Positions 1 through 9,790 of a stretch of 64,000 bases of DNA are shown here, in pieces. This stretch comes from Brachionus koreanus (lineage: Eukaryota > Rotifera > Eurotatoria > Ploima > Brachionidae). The stretch is taken from assembly GCA_016987375.1 (NCBI GenBank), contig PJRA01000444.1, forward strand, positions 424,018-488,017, in the 5' to 3' direction. The translations under genes were made by a program, and so were the position numbers. The number at the start of each line of letters is the position of its first letter. Position 1 is the first letter of the stretch. The notes under the pieces were generated by a model. It had not been told where the DNA came from and did not search any database. It saw only the letters and a list, made by a program, of their open reading frames with translations.

Positions 1-201
1 AATAATTTAAGTTAAAAATAGTGAAAAGCTTTGCTTTGTAGCTCGTTTTTGAACTATTTCGATGGCGTTTATGCCTTATAATTTTACAATACTTGTTTAG
101 AATAAATAAAATTTACAAACCATTATTTTTTTTTAGGATTAAAATTTTACCACATTTAAAATAATATAAATTTAAAATAATTTTTTTCAAAATTTTGCTA
201 G

Positions 202-3200
202 CAAGTAAGCAAATTGGCGCAAAGCTCCGAGTATTTTTCGGCAACAGTTTCATTTTATGCTCTTGAACTAGGCACAATATTGGAAAATAAATATCACGAG
301 TTTTTGATGGTCAAAAATAATGATATAGAAAAAGTAATTTAGAATAGTTGAATAGAAAAATTGACTAAAAACAAAATGCAAACTAGATTCGCAGCATATA
401 TGACAAATACATTGATTATCGCTTGAGCAAACAGCAATCACCAAGCGAAAATTCAAGTAACCATCGTGAAGAATGGATGAGAATAATGAGAGAGAGCAAT
501 TTGTTCAAGAGCAACATTGATGACCAGTGGCCAAATCAGGTCCGGCTAATGGTCGGAAAGTATCTACTAGAAGAAATATTATTCAAATCTTGCCGGATAG
601 ACAAAAAACTAATCAACCCGAATAGAACAGTGCAAAACCAAAAGTATGAATATGCGTTTCACAAGATATATCGTTTGGCTGGTGTGTACAAAGACCCGCA
701 GGTAAAATGCCATCCATTGCTGTTCAAGGTGTTCGGCTCGAATCTCTTATTCGATTCGAACCGAATGCCCATGCTAACAGCGCCCATGCCTTGGTACACC
801 TCGAACCAAGGCGGTTACTTTTTGAGCAAAAGCAATCTTTTGCGTTTGTATGGCGAGTCGGCCAATGAACAAAAAGTCTTGATCGAGACAACTAACCCGC
901 AGAACATATATCCAGTCTACGACTCGTTAAATACTCTGTCATCTTGTGCATGGAAGATTAATCAGCCAATTTTGGATCTAATCATTGACATTTTCAATCA
1001 GGATGGCAGCAAAGAGCTCGATGTTCCCGAGCCAGAGTACAAAGGACCTCATATACCAAGATTTCCAAAGTAAACTTTTTACGTTTTTCTCTCTAACATT
1101 GCTAAAAAATTAAATTTTTGAAATAACAATCAAGACAAAAAAATTAAGTCTTAGTACGACAATTATAATTTGTTTATTTGTGAAAAAAAAAATTTTATTA
1201 AAAAAAATTTTTAGCATCTATAACCATTTTCATTTAAGATCGCTCATGGGTGCGATTTACACATATTTTTATAAGACAAAAAATATGTCAGGTTACTGTT
1301 TTAAATTCTGTTCTGATCGTCTTTGATAGAAATGAGTTAAAATTTAAAAAATTTTTACAATTTATGTGATTTTCTATAAAACTAAATCTTATCAAACATA
1401 TTTTATTAAAAAAAAAAAAAAAACAAAAATAACTGATATCCATAACTCACTTAAAATTGAAATATTAGAGAAAAGATTCACAAAACTATTTAAAAAATTC
1501 GTATTTAGCCGACTAACTCATAAACAAATACAAACTGACATTTCAAATAACAGCAAAATAGACCAAGGTAGATTCATCTCACCAATTGACTTGTTCCTTA
1601 GGGCGGCCGGCCTCGTCCGCGAATTAATATGCATGTTATTATTTAACTAAACAAGTTAAAACTATTTTTTAACTTAAATTAATTTTTTAATAATTTTCAA
1701 AAAATTTTTGGCGTTTATTTATTCTAAAAGTTTTTCTCCTTTTTTATTCTTCATGTGGTTGAAAGGAAGGACTAAGTTTCCATTCCAACCGGCCAAGGCT
1801 TTGCCGAACTATATTTTAAATAAAATAAATATTTTAATATAATAAAATACATTAAAATATAAATATAAAAAATATAGGATACAATTTTTAGATATTTTAT
1901 TTTTCCTTTTTGGAATTTAAATGATATATTTAAGATTCTTTTCTCATCTTTTCTTCCAATTGATAAATTTAATTTAGATAATGGCTAATTTTCAGCATCC
2001 CAGACCTAGCAGCCGCGGCCTCTTCGATGGTGACAGTTGTACTTTTATTTATTATTTTAGAAATCTGGTATGAGTCAAAGCTGCTAAATTAAAATTGCTA
2101 AATTAAAATTTAATTTTATTTATCTTTTATTTTAATATGCTTTATAAGTTTTAGTTTTAAAGAATTTCAAATAAGTAAAGTTTCGCTCATTTATAATCAA
2201 GGTTCTATAATAATGTCTCAATTTTAAAACAAAAAAAAACAAAAACCAAAATGTCAAATTAAAATATTTATTTATTTCAGTTAACGCCTAGAAGGCGATG
2301 TAAAAAAAAAAAATTTTAAAAATATGTTGTATATAAGAAAAAGTTTCAGTGTTATCCAAAAAACTAAAAAAAAAATAACTGTCTTCCTAACAGATATCTC
2401 TTTAAAATTAATCAGCTGATACAACTAGTGTAAGTGTGTCTGTGCAAGAAGCCTGTAATTGTGCAAAAAAATTGTATCAGAAAATTATTAAAATTAAATT
2501 GCAGTATTTTTGCACAAATTTTTTTGTTTATTTCTTCCATTTTGTTTTTCAATCTTTGACACTTATCAAAATCACATGACCGATGACAATAATGTTTGCT
2601 AGTTTGACAATTTAGATTTCATTAAAAAAAGCTCATAAGATGCCAGTGACAATTTTAAACATTTTTTTTTTTTAGATAGCATTGATTTTAGTGTCTTTAA
2701 TGGTTATCTAAGAAATACTAAAAAATTCAATTGTATATGAATTTTTTCTTTTTGATTTCTTGCTTTTCCAGCCAATTTCTTTTTATTTGAATACCAAGTT
2801 CTAAAAAAAAAAAAAATTAATATATTTTAACAGTAGAACGCACGAGGGGTTTTTTAGATCCCTTTTTGAAAATTGAAACTTGATTTTTACCACATAAAAT
2901 TTAAAAAAACGGTTTTTATTATCTAAAAATTTTGGCTGTAATTATATAGAAAATGTTTAATTTATCTTGATAACTTTATTTGAAATTTTAATGAGAAATC
3001 AGCCGGGCTTTCTAGTGTTGAACTAGAAATTAACAAACTAAAATTTAATTGCTTAAACAAAGGCTGCAGCCATAAGTAACGAGCTCCCAAATGTCACAGT
3101 TTATTTCCAAAGCATCAATTGAATGAACACATGTGATGAATTCATCAAAATATTCATAGTTCACAAAATTCTGATTCACGTAATTTTCTACTTCATTATT

Positions 3201-5095
3201 TAGATGGAACATAAGCAATTTTTCAAATTCTGATAACTCGTTTATCAAGTCTTTGCTAGTTGTACGCAACTGTCCAATCTTTAGTTGAAAAAATTGGTTT
3301 TAACTTAAACTCTTCATTATTCATCATTTATTGACTTTAAAATTTTATTACTTAAAAACAGGCTATCATATCAGGCTATCAGCTCTCTTTCAACTGGTCT
3401 CTTCCAAGTCATATTTTGATGATTTTATGAAAGATTCATTCCAAAAAAAAAATTAATTTCTAAATAAAATATTATAGAAAAAACAAATTTTGAATAAAGA
3501 ACATCTTGAAATAAAAGTTAAAAAAAAAAAAAATTTTTTTTTGATTATTTTATTAAAAATTTTTTTCCACTAGCCGTAAATTGTCCAAACAAGAATACAA
3601 AGAATTCTATACAATGATTGAGAAGGCGAAGAAAAAAAGAGCCGAAATGCACAGTCTGTGGTGTACAGAGCTCTATCGTCTATCCATAGCTAACATGTAC
3701 AGAGATAAGACAATTTGGTTTCCACATAGTTTAGACTTCCGGGGTCGTTGCTACCCAATACCGCCTCACTTCAACCATCTGGGCTCGGACATATCGCGCA
3801 GTTTGATATTGCTCGCCGAGGGAAAAAAACTCGGACCCAACGGCCTTAACATGCTCAAACTGCATCTAATAAACCTGACTGGCTTGATGAAAAAATCAAC
3901 CTTGCAAGAAAGAATCAACTATGCCAACAGCATAATCGATGACATAGTCGATTCGGCCGAGCGACCCATGAACGGTCGACTCTGGTGGCAGAAATCAGAA
4001 GAAAAATGGCAGACTCTGGCCTGTTGTATGGAAATACGCAATGCGCTTCTAAGTGGCAAGCCAGAAGAATATGTATCCTATTTTCCAGTGCACCAGGACG
4101 GCTCATGCAACGGCCTGCAGCATTATGCCGCTCTCGGACGGGACAAAGACGGCGCTGTGTCTGTCAATCTTCATCCGTCAGAAAGACCCCAAGATGTCTA
4201 CTCGAGTGTACTTGACCTGGTCGAAGAGCAACGCAAATCCGAAGAGAACATAAACGAATATGCAATGCTTTTGGCCGGAAACATTGCCAGAAAGACTATT
4301 AAACAAACAGTGATGACCACTGTATATAATGTAACATTCTATGGTGCTAAGCTTCAAATTTTGAGACAATTGGAAGACGTGAAAAATTTTCCTCAAGACA
4401 AAGCTAGAGAAGCAAGTGCATATATTGCGCACAAGACGTTCAAGTCAATACGTCAATTGTTCACATCGGCTAGAGAGATTCAAGACTGGTTTTCCGAGTG
4501 CGCCTATTTGATCACAAGAGTTAGAGATTGTGCACTCAAATGGGAGACTCCATTGGGCCTGCCCGTCTCTCAGCCCTATTTTAGACGAGTCAACATTCAA
4601 AATTCGAATAAAAGTAGTCCTTCATTGAGCACAACTAAGCCGGACTCGCTTAAACAGCGCAATGCCTTTCCACCAAATTACATACACTCGTTGGACTCGT
4701 GTCACATGATGCTCACTTCGCTGTTCTGTGAACAAGCTGGCATTGCCTTTGTATCCGTGCATGATTGTTTCTGGACCCATGCTTGCTCAGTTGACCAAAT
4801 GAACAGAATTTGTCGTGAACAATTTGTTGCTTTGCATTCGCTACCTTTGTTGGAAAATTTGTCCAAATATTTTCTTGACAATCACAAATTTACCATTCAG
4901 TAATACATTCACTAAAAAGTTGTTTTTGTTCAGAATTTTTTAAGTTTTTTTTTTTTTTAAAGGGAAATTGAGAATCAAAATGATGAACAGATGAGAAAAT
5001 TGATGGTAGCTTTTAATGAAAAATTACAGAGTGTGCCAAAAAAAGGAGAATTTGACTTGAACAAAGTGATGGAGTCTGTGTACTTTTTTAGTTAA
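202..5095 (+). CDS. POLRMT: Mitochondrial DNA-directed RNA polymerase, 3' part (5' end outside window)
   Basis: Single-subunit T7-like polymerase that transcribes the mitochondrial genome and makes replication primers in the matrix. Exons I resolve: 202-333, 387-1069, 3574-4899, 4963-5095; phases agree at every junction. Seen in order: the N-terminal-extension/palm segment ending in PMPWYTSNQGGYFLS; the MHSLWCTELYRLSIA and LDFRGRCYPIPPHFNHLGSD fingers/palm blocks; motif A HQDGSCNGLQHYAALGRD with the first catalytic Asp; motif B around RKTIKQTVMTTVYNVTFYGA; the NAFPPNYIHSLDS block; motif C SVHDCFWTH with the second catalytic Asp; and the family's C-terminal FDLNKVMESVYFFS ending. Introns are 53 and 63 nt except one of 2504 nt (1070-3573) that holds transposon debris. 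All catalytic residues I can check are intact, so it looks functional. Upstream exons (mitochondrial targeting peptide, PPR domain) lie left of the window; positions 1-201 read as intron. Confidence 0.95.
1366..1812 (+). mobile_element. Probable LINE ORF2 C-terminus plus 3' UTR relic inside POLRMT intron
   Basis: An open stretch to 1650 encodes LEKRFTKLFKKFVFSRLTHK followed by a TPIDLF-like end, resembling the extreme C-terminus of non-LTR retrotransposon ORF2 proteins. It is followed by GC-rich patches (1600-1622, 1775-1802) unlike the surrounding AT-rich intron and plausible as a LINE 3' UTR. The family call is by resemblance only; no RT core is present. Confidence 0.3.
2831..3017. mobile_element. 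piggyBac-like MITE, 187 bp, TTAA-flanked (copy 1)
   Basis: Flanked by TTAA on the left (2827-2830) and a decayed TTGA on the right (3018-3021). The left end CAGTAGAACGC and the right end TTCTAGTG are imperfect inverted repeats. The left subterminal GAGGGGTTTTTTAGATCCC and the right subterminal AGCCGGGCTTTCTAGTG recur in the copy at 41872-42086. No coding capacity. TTAA target duplication is the hallmark of the piggyBac superfamily. Confidence 0.65.
3045..3269 (-). CDS. Unidentified coding-like ORF nested in POLRMT intron
   Basis: A 74-codon frame on the opposite strand to POLRMT, opening with a TTG rather than an ATG, so if real it is an internal or terminal exon. The product is acidic with balanced composition (FEKLLMFHLNNEVENYVNQN, EINCDIWELVTYGC) and is less AT-driven than neighbouring intron sequence. 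An upstream AG at about 3275-3285 could be an acceptor. I do not recognise a family. It could be a host nested gene or a transposon remnant adjoining the MITE. Confidence 0.2.
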   Translation of the reverse strand: MRTTSKDLINELSEFEKLLMFHLNNEVENYVNQNFVNYEYFDEFITCVHSIDALEINCDIWELVTYGCSLCLSN

Positions 5096-5864
5096 GTATG
5101 TTATAGTGAAAATTTAATGGGATAAAAATAACTATGTAATGATGTAAATTTGATTGAAGTTTTATTGTTAAATTATATTTTTTGTTTTGTTTTTGATGTT
5201 AAATTAACCCTGTTCATCATTAAAAAAAAAATAATTTTCTAAATAAATTAAATGAAAAAGTTAAATTTTGATTTTTGCTAAAAATTAAATTTTTTTTTTG
5301 TTAAAGTCTTTAAAATGCAAGAAAAAGATGACAATTAAAAAAATTAATGCCCAATTTTTCTCCTTTTTTTTTTTCATTGAAGCACACATTCTTTCAAATT
5401 TTTTCACTGACTGATGCTATCATAATTTCGAAAATATATCCACTTTTTATCACATGTAATGATCCGTTTGAAAAACCATTAAGGTTTTTTTTAAAATTTT
5501 CATCTTAAATTTTTTTTTAGAATTAAATAAAAAAAGAGTCGATCATTCAGTCTTTTCAAGAGAGTTAAATTCTGTTTATTTTAACATAGGCCTTTTGGTT
5601 TTTGAATTAAGCAAAAATCGAAAATATTCAACCTTTTAGAAACGCAAATTTAGAATTTTTAGAATTCAACATAACATATAGTAGTTATTTCAAATAACTG
5701 TTTATTTTATTTAAATAATTTAAATGGGCTTATTCTATTAAATTATATTTTGGAATCAATAATTAATTAATTATGGGATATATAATTACTACTTTGGACT
5801 CATTTATTAATTATTTTTGGCCTCAAAAATAACTAAATGACTTAAACAATAACCATTTATTTTA
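5096..5864. other. Intergenic, no feature recognised
   Basis: AT-rich sequence after the POLRMT stop codon, with an AATAAA-type polyadenylation signal near 5241 (AAATAAATTAAATG). Nothing else coding or repetitive was recognised. Confidence 0.5.
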
Positions 5865-6075
5865 TTATTTATTTATTTCTAAATGAAATTTTAAGAGATT
5901 CTTTACTTCTAATAATAGTATTTTGTTGTCTTTGATTTCATTCATTTGATGATGAACAACTTTTCTCATATGAAACCAACACATTGCACGCTTAAAATTA
6001 TTTACTTTCGGATGAAATGTTGATTTGAATTCGTTTGTTATAGAATCAACTACATCAGCAAGCAAAGCAACATTG
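5865..6075 (-). pseudogene. MULE-type transposase relic
   Basis: The minus frame reads LLADVVDSITNEFKSTF, then FKRAMCWFHMRKVV. This matches the MULE transposase core, in which a catalytic Asp sits in an (L)xDxxxAIxxxF context and is followed by a CWxHxxRN block. The frame is open for about 67 codons, with stops immediately upstream (around 6085-6095). No flanking transposase motifs survive, so it is a dead Mutator-like fragment. Confidence 0.6.
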
Positions 6076-6464
6076 GCTAACTAATTAAACTCAGTTCTTT
6101 TTAAGTCAATTTGAATCGAATTGAAAATGGTATTGTAATCGTGTTCATCCTCGTATTAATTCATTGATGCTTTTTTTTTGCTAGAATTTTGATTGATCTT
6201 ATCTTGAATGTGTTTACTAATGGTTTTGGACACTATAACTGCTTGATTATAGCTATTGTTTAAAAAAATCACTAAGCTGCATTGCATTGCGGACCTCTTG
6301 TCTGAACTTTATTACAACAGTATTCTTCTTTTGTTCTAGTTTCTGTTTTATATTGCCTCTTATCTTCTATTTTCTTTTAACTTTTTCTATGTTATGGCTT
6401 TAGGAATTTATATGTGACATTAATCTTGTAAATTCTTATGCACTAATCACTCGATCTAATATTA

Positions 6465-7627
6465 CCCAGTCAAGCTAAAAACGATGATTTCATCGATGTT
6501 TCATGTATGAATCATCTCATTTTTTATACATGAAAAATTTTTTTCGATTAAAACCAAAAATTTTCATTTTATTCTTAAAGAACATTTAGGATTGACCCAA
6601 TCATCAAATCAAAAATTTTTCATCTTTGTTTCATTCTTGAATCATCCTATGAATTGTTAATGAGTTTTTTTGGATTAGAGCCAAGAAAACGTTCATTCAC
6701 AAAATAAATTGATCGTTATATATTATTTGTTAGTGCTAAATAGATGTATGGATTTTGACTTTCCTTTTTTTGCAATTAACAGACCATCCCATCTATTCTT
6801 GTTATTATAATTTGATCATGAGAAAATTTAATTTTTCAAACAGTAATTAACACAATCAAGACTTAGTTATCACAAAAAATTGTTTATTATCATAAAGAGG
6901 TAGTCTTTTTGAAAAGATTTTGAAAACCAATTATTGTCTATTTTTATTTTAATTTTAATATTTTCTTGTTTTTTTTTTAGAGATACCTTTAAAAACTCGA
7001 TTACTGTATTCATCTAAGGAAAAAATATCTTAAAAACAGAAATAATGAGAAAAAATAATAATAAGACAATAAAATCAGCCAGAAAATTCATACCTCTAGC
7101 CGAAATACATAATATACTTAATACTTGAAAAAATTAAATTACACATTATGTCCGATATTTATAAATTTTTACTATTTTGTAATAGGTAATTTAATTGGGA
7201 GTAATGTACTTTGATTTAAGATCTACTCAAGCTGCTACTAGTCTAGTTATAGGACTATTAAGTAATTCTAAAATAAATGACTTAAAGAATAAAAAATTAA
7301 AAAGTCCTTCTAGTGAGAAAATGTGTATTGATGTTCGTTTCAAATGAAACATGTTGATAAATTCTCAATTTTGAATTATAGAAAATTTTAAAAAATCTCT
7401 TGGGTTTAAATTTTTCATTTATTATTATTCCTAAAATTGCTTGAAAAATAAAAAAAATATTATTTAATAATGAAATAAATTTAGATGTAATTAAGAAAGT
7501 TTTCATCAATTATTTTCGATGAAATATACTAATTTTCATCGTCGAAATTAGATGAAATTGTTCCTAACTCATTAATGATTCATCTATCAATTTTCATCGA
7601 TTTATCATCGTTTTTTTTGTGACTGGG
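6465..7627. mobile_element. Non-autonomous DNA transposon with terminal inverted repeats, about 1.16 kb
   Basis: The left end CCCAGTCAAGCTAAAAACGA and the reverse complement of the right end CCCAGTCACAAAAAAAACGA match almost base for base, then continue with related GATGAT..ATCGATG subterminal sequence. Both ends are bordered by TA (6463-6464, 7628-7629), giving a TA target duplication as in Tc1/mariner-type insertions. Internal sequence repeats TCATTCTTGAATCATC-like motifs but encodes no transposase. The MULE relic 400 bp to the left is outside its boundaries. Confidence 0.7.
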
Positions 7628-7639
7628 TAGATTAGCAAC

Positions 7640-8554
7640 TATTATTAAGGCATAGGAAATAAATGCAGATAAATTCATATCAGATCCTGGAAGATTTTAA
7701 AGAATTAAAAAAAAAATAATTCCAAATCTTCTTGTCATTTCCTTTGCATGAAAATCAAATAAATTCAACAATTTCACCAGCTTATTTGAATATTATCTTC
7801 ATTTTTCCGTTGAGCATGTTGCGTATTTTTTTATTTTATGATAAAGGTTAATCCTGAGATGGAATCTTGAATATTTTTCAAGCAGTATCCGAAAGCAACA
7901 ACTTTTCACTCTAATTTAAACAAGTGTTCTATCTATGAATAAAATGTTGATGATCATATAGTGCGAATTGTTTATCCATTTTGTAATTGAAATGGAAAAG
8001 AGCTTTTTTTGTTTTAAAAAAATTTTCATATTTTATTAACTTTTATGTAAAAACAAATAAATGTGTTAATTAACAGTTTAAAAATAAAATTGTGTTTATG
8101 CTTGATTCAAAAAAAAAACTATCTAATTTCTGTTTTATTTTTGATTCAAAAATTTTAAAAAGTTCAAGTCTGACCTACCTGTAGCGACCTGCTTTTTGTC
8201 CATTACAACACCTATAAAATATATTTTTATTTCAGATTATATTCAGACTAAGAATTCTTTATAAGATTCAAAATAGATGTTACCACCTAATCTTGGCTTC
8301 GTTCAAGCGAGATATGAAATTTATGATCTTTAAAATAAAAAGTTCTTTAAACCAATTCTTTAAACAAATTTTTTTCAATTGGTTTTTTCATACACTTACA
8401 CTTTTTTTTTGTTAAATTTAAACAAAAAAAAAATAAAATAATATACAAATATTTGCTCTAAAAAAAATTATATAATTTTAAAAATTCTCGGCATGTTTAA
8501 GCATCAAAAAATCAAAAAACATTTTTAGTCAATATTTTTATTTTTTTCAAAAAA
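7640..8554. other. Intergenic, no feature recognised
   Basis: AT-rich spacer between the inverted-repeat element and the first secreted-protein gene. I see no ORF, repeat or RNA gene in it. Confidence 0.5.
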
Positions 8555-9004
8555 ATGCTTAAAAATATTTTTAGTCTAATAATTTTCTCGAGTATTTTGA
8601 TATCATCATATCAATTTCCAGTTCTTAAAGACAAACCAAAAGAGACTTTAAGTGACAATTCTATTTCTTGGGACTTTGACGATGATTATCCGAGAGCAAG
8701 AGGAAGAGAACTAGTTCTAACCACTGACCAGGACAGCTATGTATACAATGATGAGTTTGACTTTTTCAAAACTGAATCAGCAATTTATGAGACTAATTTA
8801 GAAGAGCAACAGGAAATGGAAACCGATGAGCCAACAACTAAACCATATTTCATAGGAACATTTGAGACTGAGATTTTGTACCCATCCACCAGACTGTCCA
8901 CTACCACTTTTAAACTAAGAGAAAACGAAGAGTATATTGACATCGATCAAAATGATGATAATAATGATGGTGATAATGATAACGTTCAAAATATTTATTT
9001 TTAA
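8555..9004 (+). CDS. Small secreted acidic protein, unknown function
   Basis: Single-exon frame of 149 residues starting at an ATG in an A-rich context. Residues 1-20 (MLKNIFSLIIFSSILISSYQ) form a signal peptide. The mature part is acidic, with a Thr-rich patch (residues 87-112) and a C-terminal Asp/Asn run (residues 130-145). There are no cysteines after the signal and no domain I recognise. It lies upstream of, and on the same strand as, the 9221 and 9791 genes, which also make secretory proteins, but does not share their ELPD motif. It could be a matrix or calcium-binding secreted peptide; that is a guess from composition. Confidence 0.6.
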   Translation: MLKNIFSLIIFSSILISSYQFPVLKDKPKETLSDNSISWDFDDDYPRARGRELVLTTDQDSYVYNDEFDFFKTESAIYETNLEEQQEMETDEPTTKPYFIGTFETEILYPSTRLSTTTFKLRENEEYIDIDQNDDNNDGDNDNVQNIYF

Positions 9005-9220
9005 TAATAATCAATATGATTTATCTAATTTTTTTTTAAATCGAATATTTTAATTAAATCAATTTTTAATCAAATAAAATTTTTAAACAATCTTTAAAAA
9101 TTTAAATTTTGCTAAACAACAACCTTGAACTTTTATAAAATTTTAAATATTCTAGAAGTGACTAAAAGCTAATAAGAAAAAATTATTTTTAGCTTAAAAA
9201 TTGAAAAAAAAAAAGAAAAA

Positions 9221-9502
9221 ATGATAAAATTTATGTTCATTTTTTTGGTGTTTGTGGCAGTGATTGATTCACAGATAGAAACCGAATTACCAGATGAATT
9301 TCTGGATCCGGCCGACTTGGCCGATTACAATCAGCTGTTGATTAGCCAACAAGTGTCGAACGGCACTCAAATTATGACCGTAGTATTGGAGCTAAATGAA
9401 AATCGGACCAAAAACGACACTCAATTTTCAAGCATTTTTGATCAAATATTCAAAGACACATTTGAATCAATAATGGACTCGTTCAAATTTTTAACAAACT
9501 AA
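9221..9502 (+). CDS. Small secreted protein sharing the N-terminus of the downstream CUB/MAM/EGF protein
   Basis: Single-exon gene for 93 residues. A signal peptide (MIKFMFIFLVFVAVIDSQ) is followed by ELPDEFLDPADLADYNQL, which is the same motif as ELPDDYLDPADIAEYRLS at the mature N-terminus of the 9791-19940 protein. The remainder (three N-glycosylation sequons: NGT, NRT, NDT) has no counterpart downstream and no recognised domain. Most simply it arose by duplication of the first exon of its neighbour, giving a free secreted peptide. It is expected to be secreted; its function is unknown. Confidence 0.65.
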   Translation: MIKFMFIFLVFVAVIDSQIETELPDEFLDPADLADYNQLLISQQVSNGTQIMTVVLELNENRTKNDTQFSSIFDQIFKDTFESIMDSFKFLTN

Positions 9503-9703
9503 AATTTAAAAATTTTAATTTTTTTTTTAAATCAAAATTTTTTTATCAATTAAAATCGAATTTTTTTTGTTAGCCAAATTTTTCAACAACAACAATAAAA
9601 AAATCAATAAAAAATTAAAATTCAATTTTATTTTTTTTTTTTAAATTTCAAATTTTTTTCTCAAAAAACCTTCAACTCGAACTGTAATCATGTAACTTTT
9701 TAA

Positions 9704-9712
9704 ATATAAAAC
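9704..9712 (+). promoter_or_regulatory. Possible TATA box of the CUB/MAM/EGF gene
   Basis: ATATAAAAC lies about 80 bp before the ATG at 9791, in an otherwise AT-rich stretch. Spacing and sequence are compatible with a core promoter, but AT-richness makes chance occurrence likely. Confidence 0.25.
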
Positions 9713-9790
9713 AAACCATGCTTTTTTCTTTATGAAAATCTCAAAGCCAATAGAGTCATTTAACTTAAGCTAAAATTTAGTCAAACAGAG

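Noticed and set aside
2430..2530. Shared TGTGCAA..TTTTTGCACA motifs here, at 15937-15990 and 54420-54460
   Set aside because: Short and AT-rich; could be a real dispersed hairpin but the alignment is too weak to claim a family.
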